The notes under the pieces: generated by a model
Seen by the model: only the letters and a program-made list of their open reading frames with translations
Databases searched by the model: none
Told to the model about the DNA's origin: nothing
Position numbers and translations under genes: made by a program
Part shown: positions 34,501 through 46,434 of the stretch, in pieces
How positions within the stretch are numbered: the stretch's first letter is position 1
Layout: every line of letters begins with the position of its first letter
Origin: Watersipora subatra
Lineage: Eukaryota; Bryozoa; Gymnolaemata; Cheilostomatida; Watersiporidae
Direction of reading: 5' to 3'
Length of the DNA stretch: 64,000 nt
Assembly: GCF_963576615.1 (NCBI RefSeq)
Contig: NC_088711.1
Location: 33,964,121 to 34,028,120 of the forward strand

Positions 34501-37500
34501 CAAATTCATTGGGTGAAGAAACTTAGCTAATTGAAAACCAATTTTTTATGCAAAAGCTTATTTTATCCCTCATGCAACGCCGGGCATTCAACTAGTAATA
34601 TATATTATTGGGATTGTCACGTTTGGAGCAGCGCAAGCATATTATTGTTTTATTTAAACTGCGCTATATAGAGTCTAGCATTGGCTCCTAAAGTTGCTGT
34701 TTGAAGGTCTTGTATACCTATATGATAGCATCTGTAGAGAAAGGGTGATAAGACACGCTATACTTACAGGGACAATAGTCGCAAGTGTATGGACAATAGG
34801 CTTCCAAACCTGCTGTACATTTTCCATTGCATGCGTATGGTACATCCTCAGTGTTGGTGCAATTTACTGTAATTACAACCGACCAATTTGCATATAGCTA
34901 ACATGAGGGAACTGAGAGAAGAAAATGCATATTAGCGTCTTTTCATTTATTTTTTTGTTTTACTTTGGAACAAAATGAGAAGCAGTTTTGTTCACAATAA
35001 CTATGGGCAGCAAAATAAAGTAATATGTATAATAAATCTGAAAATACAATAAATAAATAAATCAATGCATATAACAATATAATAATATTTAAAGTAGTAT
35101 GCATAATAATATAATAATAAAAAATATTATGTGTAATGATAAAATAACATACAAGATTAGACTTGCCCTTATTGACCAAACTAAATCCGCAAAAAATAAA
35201 CTACATGTATTTGATTTTACACTTAAGTTTATATCCTCTCTTGGCAATCAATTAGCAATATCGCCTTACTTTCTGATTGGCTAACAGAAATAGACTTACG
35301 AGCGCAATCTAATTGAGGAGAATACAGTGATGATCTAGTGATACAGCTGCAAGTGCAGGTCTCCAAGTCCATACCTCCTCCGTTATAACAGACTCTACCT
35401 CCACAGTCTGTATAAAGTGTAGTAAAATAGATAGCCCTGAGCGCAACTGTCACAGATGAGAAAGCTCATTAGGTTTCTTATAACACCATGACTTGTTTCA
35501 CCAAACTCACTTTTAAACTTGTTTGAATTATATGAAACTCGGCTACAGCATAAAAACAATTCTTTTGCGATGAATTATTCGGTACCAAATAAATTTGGTA
35601 GAACATGTGCTCCTACGGTTTGTGATCTCGCAATAAGCGTGTAGAGCTAACCAATTAAAATATGTTATCCTTTGAGTTCGCAGGTTAATTAATCAAGTTT
35701 TCTTTTTTGCCTGCATAATATAAACAGCTATAAAAAATAATTGCACTCATTATTTTCTTACAAGTGAGTCAATTTTCCTCCTACCCGATTTGCAAATGAA
35801 AGTACACAGGAATAGGCAACTCTTACATACCGCATAAGCCTTTATTATTCCCAGATGTAATGCAATTGCCACCGCGTCTGCAACTGTCACACTGTGTGCC
35901 TTCTGTGTATGGTTTACTCCAGTCTATTTGCCTTCAAAATGATGCAAATTTATTAATGTCTTTACAATCCCCTCTATGAAGTTGCCAAAATATCTTTCTA
36001 TTAATTCGTTGTACAGAAACATTAGTTAATTTCACAAGAGATTTATTTACTAAACAACTATGACCTCAAAGCGATACAAATTTTAAAATAAAACAGCTTT
36101 GGTTTGTAAGATCACACACAAGTGGTCACTAGCCCTGTTTTAGTTTATAACCAGACTTCAAGGTCACACATGTGCACATATTAATCTTACCCTGGTCCAT
36201 AATTGCACACGTAGAATCGTCCTTTGGTAGAGCATTTGGTGTAACCGCAACCAACCTTTGTGGAGTTTGCTCTCACCACCTGGTTATGAGAAATACTGGG
36301 ATATAGAAATGGTTCATATAGACTAAAGTAAGTAACAATGATTCATATAGACTAAAGTAAGTAACAATGGTTCATATAGACTATAGTAAGTAACAGTGGT
36401 TTATATAGACTAAAGTAAGTAACGATCGTAAGTAACATGAACATAGCGTCCTTTTCTTCTGGCTCATTGCTCACCTGTGTAAAATGTCCAACTTTTTCAA
36501 ACTGCATTAGAGAAGCGTTGCCATAGTGAAACGCTGACTGCTCGTTGAACCAGCTTTGTACAGTCTGATTCCAGTCTTTGTAATTGTAGCCAATATTCTG
36601 TCCAACTCTTAATCTGTCAGAAGCGTGTAACACAGTCTAAGCGCAATGTAAATGCTTTTTAAATCTAAAATTATCTTTGAATTATGGGATATGTCTTATG
36701 GGGCATGAATTATGGGATATGTCTTATGGGATAATATGATGTTCACTTAAAGACAGTAAGATCAACTCTCTTTGGTATTTATAATATCCAGACAATGGCC
36801 GTGGGAGCCTTGAATCCACGACCTCCTAATAGTTTCAGTTTATGGTGGCAGCAGTTCATACGTCTGTAGATGTTTGTCCTCATTATTGCTGCCGCAAGCT
36901 AGATTTGCATCAATTTTAGGTGTATTTAAAGTATTCACATGTATTTCACTTATTTTAATATTGATATTGTCTCCAATATTATGTACAAAAAGTTATATGA
37001 GAGAATTATAAATTCATTTACATTAATTATTCATTTATCAATAATCTTCTGTAGAAGTTTGACTTGAAAAACCTGCAAAATTGGTTTTCATTTTAAATTT
37101 TACTATCTCTACTACATGTATAAGTAGTTCTTTTTTGTTGATCTATGAATTTATATAGTTCATACTTTTGCTGTGACGATGTTAAATGTAAACAAAAGTT
37201 CAATTAATATTTTCAATCATCATGAATGCTAAGTATCAAGATGAGTAAATTTAATTTGTCAAATAGATAAAACTGTAAAACGTTTAAAACTTGAATGAGA
37301 AGAAGGATCATTCTCAACAGAGCTGACCAGAGTGCTGCTATTATCCGTTATTATTATGTTTTTCTCTCTTTCCTGCAGTTATCATTACTCTTTTAAGTCA
37401 CTTTTTCATATTTCTCTTCATTAGTTATCATTGTTATTATTGGCTATTTAAATTAACCAAGGTAAGACTAAATTACGCTATGATTAAGTGTGAAACCACA

Positions 37501-40500
37501 GTATGTCAGACCTTCCTGGAATCGATCGTTGATCACCAGAATCATGCTTTATGTCGCAATTGTCCGCCCATCTTTGAGCTATTGCAGAGAGCTCTTCATC
37601 CCAGGCCTGCAGTTGTCAACCAAAACATCAATTATCATTGTGTTAAAGTTTATATTCCTAAGCAACAGTGTGCAAGAAACTCTCTTGTTTGACCACAACT
37701 CATTCTTACATTAATCCAAACTCTTTTGATAAGTTTTTTCCTAAATGATTGATGTGCCCTGTTCAAGGCAATGAACTAAACCTGTAATTCTAGTAATTTC
37801 AATCATTATCTATGGCAGATGACATATGACATATGACAAGATGACCAAGGACTTATGACAGGCATCAATATGACAACTGACATAATATATTATTCGGCAA
37901 TATCAGATGTCATATGGTATATGACAAAAGATATATGCGACACATGACAAACGACATATAACAGTGTAACAGTTGAACTTGTATGAAATATGACAATTTG
38001 ACAATATGACATGTGACATGTGACATATGGCATATGGCACATGATATATGTCATAGGATATATGGTATATGGTGTGAGTCATATGATATATGGTATATGT
38101 CAATGTGATATAGAACAAGATGACATATAAATGAGATATGGCAATTTCCTTACAATCATTCTGACAATATGGAAATTAATTAAATTAATAATAATTGGAG
38201 CATTCTTTCTTGGAACTTGTTCGACAGTGGTAAGCGAAAGTGTCAAAAATGACATGACATATAACAGCGCAACAGTTAAAATTGTATGACATATGACAAA
38301 ACGACACGTCACATATGTCATATGATATATTGGAGAATATCATATGACAATGATAATTGCTATGTCTCATTTATATGCCATAATGGTCTATGTCACATAG
38401 AACAATACGGCATATAAATGAGATATGGCAATTTCCTTACAATCACTCAGTCAACAAAATTGGCAACCGACACGCTTCTATATAATAATTGGAACGTCCT
38501 TTCCTGAAACTTGTTGGACAGTAGTAAGCGAAAGTGTCCAAAATGAGTTCATCGATTTGCACAAAGCATTGAAGCATGCTCAAAGCACCCTGTCTTCCGT
38601 GTCATTTAAATACCGCTCTCTCATTATTCATATCATAGTCCAACTGATTCTTTACAAAATACACCTTTGCTCCAAATATCGTTAAAAGGATTAAGTATAA
38701 AATCTAAGCAATATTTAGTGGTAAGATATGAAAGAAATTGTCTCCACCAACCATAACTTGCATATCTGTGGCGTTCTTTATGCTTGCTCTTAGTAGATTA
38801 TGTAGTTCTGTAATGGAAGTTGCCTCCACTTTGCTAACACCTGAAACACAAAGAGCACTGTGACTTTACTATTCTGTATGATCTTATAACAGTGTCTCAT
38901 GTTAGCTGTTTGGTCTTATCCTTGTAAATGCTTGAGATAAAGGCAATCATGCCCATAGTTTGGTCTTTTAGGGCAACACAGATACACAACAGGTTAGTAT
39001 GTCTGTTAAAACTTTGCTGAGGGAATTTGGTCGACAATTCATTTAATCACAAAGATAATAATAATACTTAATAATATTTATATATATACTTTTATTGGGC
39101 AGTCCATAATCATTTTATAGAAAAAATGTTTTACACACGGGGCCATAAAAACAACCAATAAAAAATAAGGTAGTACCATCTGGTGTCACAAATGCAAAAA
39201 CACAAATTTATACAAGAAGGCTCGAAGCTACTAAGTTTAGGTATAGATGCTATTAATTAATAATATTACTTACTAATTAATAAGTAATTAATTATATTAT
39301 TAATTTAGCAATTTAGCGTATGCAATCACGAAAAGGATATACAATATATAGTAAGAGTGATAAAAATGGTAAAAACGGCCTAGCCTTGTGGTTGCATGAG
39401 CTTGTTAGTAGCTATGTTAGTAGACTTGGGGTTTGAATGTCTGAGTGTCAATCCAGGATGAAAGCGATTTTCTAAAGGTGATTTTCCATTGCTGAAACTT
39501 GACCAGTTATAACGGAACAGACGACGACAGACAAACTTTGAGATGTATATAAATAGATGAATATTATATACAAGTATATATATTTATAGGTGTACACATA
39601 TTTATAATGGATAAACACTCAAACCTAGGGTAAACAGCACTTCATGCATTGAAGTGGTGTTATAACTAGTGTTGAGATAGGATAACTAACATTTCTCTTG
39701 TAGCATTGTTATTTTCTTTGTCTCCTGCATGTTACTGCCCTCTTTACATAAGTAACTCTTTACTCGGTGACACGAATAACGCAGCAGTATAAATCGAAGT
39801 CTACAAAAATTTCTACACAAGGATCTGAACATTGCATCTCTAGCAGCTTGGCAGCAAACCTGTGCCATCATCGGATAGCACGGCTGACGGGTTTTATCCA
39901 TGGTAGAGTAAGTGACGGGCCACTTACAAAGATAAGTGTCTCAGTGTTTATGATGAGCCTACATCATAGATATAATAAACTTTATTATATCTATGGCCTA
40001 CATCTATTGTACTGGGTAGACTTGTTTCTCTTTGTGAAGTTTTTTGGCTTTGATCCAAGAATTGGCACTGTTAGGCTAAATGGTTAGAGATTATTTAACA
40101 ACTTTATTAATAATAGTATAGAATAACAATAATTAAAAAATTTATTATTAATATCAATAATAATTGTTTCAATACCAATTAATGACATGAAATGAAAGAA
40201 CTTATCAATATTCACATATCTTTGTAACATTCCACTCTGACACAACGCAAAGGTTAGCAACAGATATAGGTTACGCAAAACGGTGCCGGCTAGATAACAG
40301 CATTGATTATGAAAATATTTTTAATTAAATTTTTATTACGTTACTATAGATCATTTTAACAATTTAATAACTGTAGTTATCAACTTATTGCTTCAGTGTT
40401 TGATATAAAAAGGCCAAATCGCCGTACAGTTCTCTAGTCTCATAAAGGTTATTAAACTTATCTCGAAATTACTCTGAATATCTGGTCATGTTGACTCTGA

Positions 40501-40992
40501 AATCTGCCAACTATAGACAAGTGTTAAATTACCTCACAAGTCAAAAGAGCTCCAGCACCACTGTAGCTCATTACAGGCAAATATAAGGGTGTCAAGGAGG
40601 TAAACAAAAGCAGCTGCAGCTAGATAGGTATGAAGAATGGTTTTGATGCTGAACATGAGCTCTTGCAATACAGAGATTCTCAGTTTTAATCCTAGCTATC
40701 ACCATTTATATACAATTATAGTGTCTAAAAACCTCCAAAATCTATATCTACAAAGATAAATTTCTTTAAATGCTGTTATAAATGAATATAAATTAAAATA
40801 CTGTGTAATAAAAGTTTAATCATACCTAAGTTAGTAATGTGATTTATAGAAATTATATGTCTATTAGAATAACTCTATATTAACTCTCACACCTCTGTCC
40901 TGTTTGTCAGCATCAGCAGACATAGGCAAGCATGCCGTGTGTCCGGAAATAATGGTAAACTTTTCAGACAAACATTCACTTTTTCCGGCTGC
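31526..40992 (-). CDS. CAP/SCP protein with EGF-like and ShKT modules and GPI-type tail (gene A)
   Basis: Nine exons fit in phase (921 nt, 306 aa plus stop, first exon missing): 40893-40992, Cys-rich leader with SGHTACLP; 38752-38840, CAP start ITELHNLLRASIKNATDMQV; 37512-37606, WDEELSAIAQRWADNC; 36475-36613, VGQNIGYNY...WFNEQSAFHYG...VGHFTQ; 36191-36279, VVRANSTKVGCGYTKC...FYVCNYGP; 35831-35916, hinge PYTEGTQCDSCRRGGNC; 35300-35407, EGF-like CGGRVCYNGG...CTCSC; 34768-34866, six-Cys ShKT; 31526-31641, EHGGNHGEKIS then a hydrophobic end. The CAP motifs HN..R, GQNIGY, GHFTQVV and CNYGP are intact, though the usual W of VVWA is R. The tail suggests a GPI-anchored extracellular protein. The hinge acceptor is less certain; an AG seven bases upstream would break the phase. 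A signal-peptide exon was not found above 40992. ShKT modules can bind ion channels or matrix; the role here is unknown. Confidence 0.75.
32160..32998. repeat. 33/42-bp composite minisatellite, copy A only
   Basis: Two unit types alternate: a 33-base unit (GCAGCTATGAAGCAGCAATG plus GTAGCATAGCATT) and a 42-base unit with an extra AAAGCAATG segment. Both lengths are multiples of three, so the reverse strand stays open and gives chance 219- and 276-aa frames. It lies in the last intron of gene A; copy B has no such array. Confidence 0.95.
33420..33682. repeat. 28-bp minisatellite (GTAAGCGTAGAGACAAAGG), copy A
   Basis: About nine copies of a 28-base unit ending CTACAGCAG. The paralogous array in copy B (52515-52858) has about 12 more diverged units, so the arrays have changed since the duplication. 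It lies in the last intron of gene A. Confidence 0.95.
33683..33690. other. empty target site for the P-like element of copy B
   Basis: GGTTGAAC occurs once here, in AGGGGTTGAACACCTGAG. In copy B it appears on both sides of the 3.2-kb insertion (52858-52865 and, with one change, 56072-56079). Confidence 0.85.
33790..34600 (-). mobile_element. tRNA-containing interspersed repeat with a nested MITE, copy 3
   Basis: On the minus strand it begins CTAGTTGAATGCCCGGCGTT (34597) and contains a tRNA-like core with GGATGGCCTGGTGGTTTAGC split by the hAT-like MITE at 33927-34243, then GTAGGTTCTAAGTTCAAACC. The orthologous position in copy B (56790-57058) is unsplit. A 28-bp GCTTAAGTTATAATAATGGC triplication lies at 34405-34490. 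Confidence 0.65.
33927..34243. mobile_element. hAT-like MITE, 317 bp
   Basis: Terminal inverted repeats TAGCGCTGCACGATA / TATCGTGCAGCACTA; flanking exact 8-base duplications GTGCTAAA at 33919-33926 and 34244-34251. Eight-base target duplications with short TIRs are typical of hAT elements. No coding capacity. The empty site is GTGCTAAA at 56938-56945 in copy B. It is the same family as the element at 47665-51540. Confidence 0.9.
36300..36432. repeat. 29-bp minisatellite (GGTTCATATAGACTAAAGTA), copy A
   Basis: About four units of TAAGTAACAATGGTTCATAT plus AGACTAAAG, between two CAP exons. Copy B has about 15 units at 58930-59375, so the array has expanded or contracted since the duplication. 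Confidence 0.9.
37800..38560. repeat. degenerate ACATATGACATATG tract and local duplication
   Basis: From 37815 to 38110 and 38275-38400 the sequence is a degenerate CATATG/ATGACA repeat. In addition about 38110-38260 and 38400-38555 are diverged copies of each other (shared ATAAATGAGATATGGCAATT and TAAGCGAAAGTGTC). The right boundary of the segmental duplication falls in here. Confidence 0.7.
39370..39590 (+). repeat. diverged tRNA-like interspersed repeat
   Basis: Contains GCCTTGTGGTTGCATGAGC (A-box-like), GGGTTTGAATGTCTGAG (B-box-like) and a GACAGACAAACTTTGAGATG tail, the same order as the CCGGCGTTGC-family repeats. The head is not clear. Confidence 0.5.
39957..40003. repeat. 31-bp perfect palindrome flanked by 8-bp direct repeats
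   Basis: CATAGATATAATAAA, one central C and TTTATTATATCTATG (39965-39995) form a perfect inverted repeat. Exact GCCTACAT flanks it on both sides (39957-39964 and 39996-40003), as a target-site duplication would. It may be the residue of a deleted hAT-type element or a very small hairpin insertion. Confidence 0.85.
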
Positions 40993-40999
40993 CTAAAAT

Positions 41000-42170
41000 T
41001 AATACAAGCAGCATAATAAATGATAGAAAACAATATAGTGTTTTACATTCATGACATTGTCGGTATCGGTATGGTTGGTTCTCATAATTGGTATGTTCAC
41101 TTTGCTCACATTTATGTAAATACAAGCTTTGAAATGTATGAAATCTTATTTCTCCTGCTATAACATAGTAATAACATCCACCAGGCTGTATAACGCATTA
41201 AACAATGCATGTCTTGTATACAACAATATGTACTTCAGATCAGACAATGTATGCCATCGACTCAAATGTGTACGCTTTGCACCAAATAAAGTACACCTAA
41301 CAATGTACCGTAAATCTTCATGTATGAGTTACAGATATACAGCATATATAAGCTGCTATGAGCCATGTTTCCGTTTATTAAACACACTTGATTTAACTTA
41401 GCCTGTGATTCATTCGCCAAACCTGCCATCTCTGTTCGCTGTCACACGCACAAGTTTGCTGACGAGATGGCAATCGACCAATGAGTAAGTGTTCAGGGAA
41501 CCACAGCAAAAAAGTATCCAATCAGCCAGCACATTTTGTAACCCATTTAAATTGAAGGCTGTGAACGTAGCTTTGGAAACTACCAACCGATATGCTGTCA
41601 CAGTTTTTGAATTAACGAAAAGCAACCCAACGAATGGAATCAAATCCTGGATATGTCACATGACAGTGTCACATGACAGTGACCATGACTAGTGACCTCA
41701 TTATGTCAGTGCAAGTGTTGGATATTTCCTACCATCTTATTGCTGAATAAATTATTTTTAGCATTGGGGCTGAAAGTTACCTTAACCCCAAACGTAGTGA
41801 GAAGTTTATGAGTATAATTTTTAGACTGCAGGTATAAGTTTTTAAACAAGTTTTCAAGCACCCCAAACTTTAAAACAAAGTTTCAGGTTCACAGTGTGGC
41901 TTATAGATGAGGATTTACGGTATGTCTTTTTCACACTGATATATGCTTCAGACCTAACGATTTACACTTTTTCAGCAATACAAGCCTCACATTCAACAAC
42001 GGATGATTTTTACTCCATTTTTATTCTTATTTTCATGCCTACCATGTATGATTTACACCCAACAATATAACATACTTAATGCTTGGCTGCTGAGGGACAT
42101 GAAACATTTGAATAGCATGCAGTACAGAAGCAGCACTTACAGCGACCACTGTTTATATACTGCTAGTAAT
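41000..42170. other. no gene recognised upstream of gene A
   Basis: The signal-peptide exon and promoter of gene A should lie here or further right, but no exon can be supported. The short frames at 41129-41692 show no domain. TGACAGTGTCACATGACAGTG near 41660 is a small direct repeat. Confidence 0.4.
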
Positions 42171-42176
42171 CAACAT

Positions 42177-42400
42177 TGGAACCTTGGCTACACAAGTGGA
42201 ACCTTGGCTACACAAGTGGAACCTTGTCTACACAAGTAGAACCTTGGCTAAACAAGTAGAACCTTGGCTACACAAGTGGAACCTTGGCTACACAAGTGGA
42301 ACCTTGGCTACACAAGTGGAACCTTGGCTACACAAGTGGAACCTTAACTACACAAGTAGAACCTTACCTACACAAGTGGAACCTTGGCTACACAAGTGTT
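42177..42400. repeat. 20-bp minisatellite (AACCTTGGCTACACAAGTGG)
   Basis: Eleven copies of a 20-base unit with few variants. It produces overlapping Trp/His/Lys-rich chance frames on the plus strand. Confidence 0.95.
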
Positions 42401-43214
42401 AATATTATATACTCAGTTTATACCTCCATCAAAAACAAATACTCTATCAATAGAAATTGTCTTCTGTAAACAGCGTGGAAACATACATTTATATAAATGT
42501 GATAAGGTACGTTGAGACTATATTACATTAGCAAGCTCAACCTAGTACCATTCTCAACTAAAATTACCTTTCTGACTTTTTGAATTTTTATTTTAGGACT
42601 TGCTAAAATCATGCATGCCTCCAAAGTATCTTTTTGTATTAAAATACTTGAGCTTTACTATTTATACATCATAATAAAAATGACAGGTCAGAGTAAGCTC
42701 GAGTTCCACAAGCGGGAAGGGCTCACTTGGTACTCACCCCACATATGCTGTACATGATGCTGGTCAAAACTAGCCACTCTTCTGTAAATATATTGCAGAA
42801 TGTTATCACAATCCCATGCTAACTTTTATAAATGAGTGCAAAAGATCAATCACTGAGCTAAGTAAGTATATAAAAACATTGAAAGACCCAAACAAATTAT
42901 GACATCAAATGTAGCGTAGTGAGAAGAGCGGCATCATATAATGAGGCTACAGACAAATGTAATTTATATCTTTATTAGAAATTCTCCATTATATGCAAAC
43001 CATCCACCACTACTTTAAACAAAAGATGTGAACTTGCTTCAACACGGCAAAGTACTTTGGAGCAATTATAAGCCTTAACTTTAAACACCTAAATTGTTTA
43101 TCTCGTTGTACTTGGTGCATAATTGCATTGCTTGCTAATATCAATCCTACATACCTATCAGTGATGCTTTCAGGTATTTAACAACTATGATTTTATCACC
43201 ATCTAAATATAAGA

Positions 43215-43562
43215 TGCTTTTAGTGTTAGCAATATTATCTGATGGTTATTGCTCTGCAATATGAAACTATTAGTAGCAATATTATCTGATGGTTATTGCT
43301 CTGCAATATGAAACTATTAGTAGCAATATTATCTGATGGTTATTGCTCTGCAATATGAAACTATTAGTAGCAATATTATCTGATGGTTATTGCTCTGCAA
43401 TATGAAACTATTAGTAGAAATATTATCTGATGGTTATTGCTCTGCAATATGAAACTATTAGTAGCAATATTATCTGATGGTTATTGCTCTGCAATATGAA
43501 ACTATTCGTAGCAATATTATCTGATGGTTATTGCTCTGCAATATGAAACTATTAGTAGCAAA
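43215..43562. repeat. 47-bp minisatellite, about seven copies
   Basis: Nearly identical units containing AGCAATATTATCTGATGGTT and ATTGCTCTGCAATATGAAAC. The very low divergence suggests recent expansion. Confidence 0.95.
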
Positions 43563-43667
43563 ATTCTTTTAAAATTGACTTCAAACTTTCATCTTACTTG
43601 CTTTTGCACTGAATTTTATATATTAGCTACACGAGGTGCAAAGAGTATCATATTTAACATAAATCAG

Positions 43668-43935
43668 CTTGCACACCATGATCTCTTCTCTCGAGCTCAC
43701 ATACCATGATCTCTTCTCTCGAGCTCACATACCATGATCTCTTCGCTCGAGCTCACGTACCATGATCTCTTCTCTCGTTTAGGATTATCTCTAGTTACTC
43801 TAAATCTCATCCTAGCAATAATTTCTAGTTTATTGCTATGATAAACGCTGAGACGCTGACAGCTGACGCTGACAGCTGACGCTGACAACATCTACGCTGA
43901 CGCCATTCACGCCAATAGCGTTTATGCTGACCTCA
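43668..43935. repeat. 28-bp minisatellite and GACGCTGACAGCT repeat
   Basis: Four units of ACCATGATCTCTTCTCTCGA plus GCTCACAT (43668-43775), then a GACGCTGACAGCT-type repeat (43848-43890). The latter ends in the inverted pair ATGCTGACCTC..GAGGTCAGCAT (43925-43955), a hairpin. Confidence 0.85.
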
Positions 43936-43959
43936 CTGACGCGAGGTCAGCATAAAATG

Positions 43960-44699
43960 AAAATCTTTAGAACAGCAGTCATGCCACTAGGTATTTTAAG
44001 ACGGCTGATCTAAGCCCGATGAGTATGTGGAAGATTCTATTTGTAGTCTCTACCTTCTAACGAAAGTTTCGTTTTGAAGAGCCACAGCGAGCCTTCATAT
44101 TGCGAAGCAAATTTTTATCGCTAGGAGAAAAGTCCTAATAAATTTATTTTGTGATAACTGTTACAATAATGCAATGATATCTCTTATTTTTACTTAATAC
44201 ATATATTTATAACTGTAAGTGTCACCTACAATACTTACTGACTAGAAGAAACATGCTGAACACAAAAGAGAGAAAGCTTGGTTCGTTACGTAAGTATAAA
44301 AAGTGGTCTATAGTTTTGAGCGTACAGAAAGATAATGAAATCATAACCGCTTAATCTATTGTTTGAGTTTTGTTTCATTAAATGTCTGCAAACACGCAAC
44401 CTTCTTGACTACATCATACAAGATAACTAAATGATACAAATGTTATGGTAACTAAGCATGGGTGTGATTGTTTTTATCGACTGCCGCATGATAAAAGCTT
44501 GTCCAACAAAGATATGCGCTATTGTAATATTTTGTATCCGCCCATTAATATGACCAATTGCACACAATCTTTAGACTATTCTAACATCACCTGATGCAAC
44601 TTTATTGTTCATAACAAAAGTAACTTATCATTCGCTGCAGGACGCTTCAGGAAGAGGACAATCATTAATGAACTAAAAGAAAAGACAACTGATACTACA
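43960..44699. other. no gene recognised
   Basis: A minus-strand ATG with MFLLVS before a GTAAGT (about 44237-44255) looks like a minute leader exon but has the wrong phase for gene A. Nothing else is supported. Confidence 0.3.
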
Positions 44700-45605
44700 T
44701 TAAAGGTTGACTTGCAACAAAATTCACATTACAGTTATTTGGTATCAAAAAAATCACCATGTCTTACTCAGCTGTGTTGTAAGTGAAAAATATGTGAAAA
44801 TGTGATTACAAGCTCTTGAAAGCTCAAAAAGGACAGTTAATCTCAGCCATCACGAAATTGGCGTAGATTGGAATCCCTCTAAAACGGCTCAAATGGGACA
44901 CAGTTGAACACATGTTTACACTTTCATGCAACCTCATTCGTCGAAATATTTTCACAAATATACTTCACGCATTCAATAGAACCATGTCTATTGTCCTTAC
45001 GGATCTATTTCATCATCATTGTAATGCTGTCACATTGAGCACTGATATCTCAAAACCTTCCAAAAACTTCCTTTAATTTTTTAATCTTAGCTTGAAGGAG
45101 TGCATATTAACATCGGATAAAAATGACGAGCCTGTTGGTCGCCTGTGATAGTCGAAAAACGCTGCAGAAATCGTTCATGATATTTGGCTTGAAGTATGGG
45201 TCACATGATCAGATTAAGACTAGTTAATTAGACCAGGCTGAAACGAAGCTGTAAAGTAGCGAGCATCTATATTTTATACAGGCTTTCCGGTAGAACCCGA
45301 AGTATTTGTCATAAACTAGCGCTACGAGACGTTTTATATTGAGTCTTTCATTGGCCTTTCATCTCACGTAATAACATCACGTGTCAAAACAATAACCACA
45401 ATGTTTGAGTACATCATTGAAATAAAGAGATTCCAAACTACGGCGTTTTCGTGATAGCTGTGATTAACTGTTCGTTTTTGAGTTTTTAAGAGCTTGTAAT
45501 CACATTTCCACATATTTTGCACCTACGACACAGCAGAGTAAGAAATGGTGAACCTTTTGATACCAAACAACTGTAATGCAAATTTTGTTGCAAGTAAACC
45601 TTTAA
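44700..45605. mobile_element. long-inverted-repeat MITE, 906 bp, TTAA-bounded
   Basis: The left arm (44700 to about 44885, TTAAAGGTTGACTTGCAACA...) and the right arm (about 45420-45605, ...TTGCAAGTAAACCTTTAA) are inverted copies of about 190 bases with scattered mismatches. Matching internal landmarks are TTACAGTTATTTGGTATCAA / TTGATACCAAACAACTGTAA and GTGATTACAAGCTCTTGAA / AAGAGCTTGTAATCAC. TTAA at both ends may be a target duplication. The roughly 530-base interior has no long frame, so the element is non-autonomous. Confidence 0.75.
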
Positions 45606-45725
45606 CATCCATTAAAGTGATGGAAATCGATAGTATAATTTTCAAGCTCATACGTAATGCTTCGTAAACTACACTTGTTGCTTTTTAATTAAATCATGCT
45701 ATTTAGCTCACAAATATATTATCTT

Positions 45726-46434
45726 ACTAGCTGAATGGCCGACATTGCACGAGTAATAAAAAAGTTGTTGCACAGAAAATTTATTTTTAATCAACATCTA
45801 CAACATTTACCATTCCAACTTTTAAATAAAATGTTTGTTTTTGTGTATTCGATCAATGCATAACTAAAATATTTGAAAGCTCAAGGCATAGCTAAAACAG
45901 GTTGTTGAAAACAATTTTCAATTCTTATGTGACACATTCGCTCAAGATTAAAACAGCTTGTAAACAGGGGCAAGTAATGTAGTTGACATTGGCTAAGTTT
46001 TTTTACCCACTAAACTATAATAAGAGCTGTGTCAGTCCTTCCTGCTGAGCATTAAGAATGAAGGTCGTACCTCACTTGAATCGAACCACACAGCTGGAAT
46101 GCACAGATATTAAACCAAGTGCACTATCGCTATGTCATGCAGCCACCTTGCCATGGCTTGGAATGGTTGTGCTTAAAGGTAACTGTTACGTGGAGTTACG
46201 CCATCACGTTGTGTCGAGAGAAAGCGGTAGCATATTTGCTCGCATATAGCGACATATATCGCCTAAGGAATAAATCAAGCTCGTGTGACTGAATTGGTAA
46301 AGCATCGGATAGGCGAAGCGGAGGGTCCAAGATCAAATCTTCTGCAATACGGATTCCTTATTCCAAGATATTAATAGTTATAGCTTGACAAACACAGACA
46401 CATATAGACTAACTTTGAGAAATATATATATAGA
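45726..46434 (+). mobile_element. tRNA-containing interspersed repeat, copy 4
   Basis: Head CTAGCTGAATGGCCGACATT, then GCACGAGTAATAAAAAAG; tRNA-like core GTGTGACTGAATTGGTAAAG near 46285; tail GACAAACACAGACACATATA then AAATATATATATAGA. A second tRNA-like segment in reverse lies at 46065-46150. The next copy starts at once at 46435, giving a head-to-tail pair. Confidence 0.6.

Larger units (their letters stand above)
30905..38400. repeat. segmental duplication, copy A
   Basis: Sequence from about 30905 to 38400 is paralogous, in the same orientation, to about 47335-63140. Anchors include CTACTGAAAGAAAAAT (30947/47394), the GTAAGCGTAGAGAC array (33420/52515), ShKT, EGF and CAP exons, and a right boundary where both copies share ATGGTCTATGTCACATA (to 38398/63134) and then diverge. 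Copy B is longer because of four large insertions and expanded arrays. Confidence 0.85.

Noticed and set aside
36352-36633. 93-aa frame beginning at an ATG in the CAP region as a stand-alone gene
   Set aside because: Its ends are intron sequence (29-bp array and upstream intron); the true exon is 36475-36613 with splice sites on both sides.
37480-37714. Plus-strand frames of 70 and 74 aa (and their copies at 62535-62763)
   Set aside because: Antisense to the conserved CAP exon reading WDEELSAIAQRW on the minus strand.
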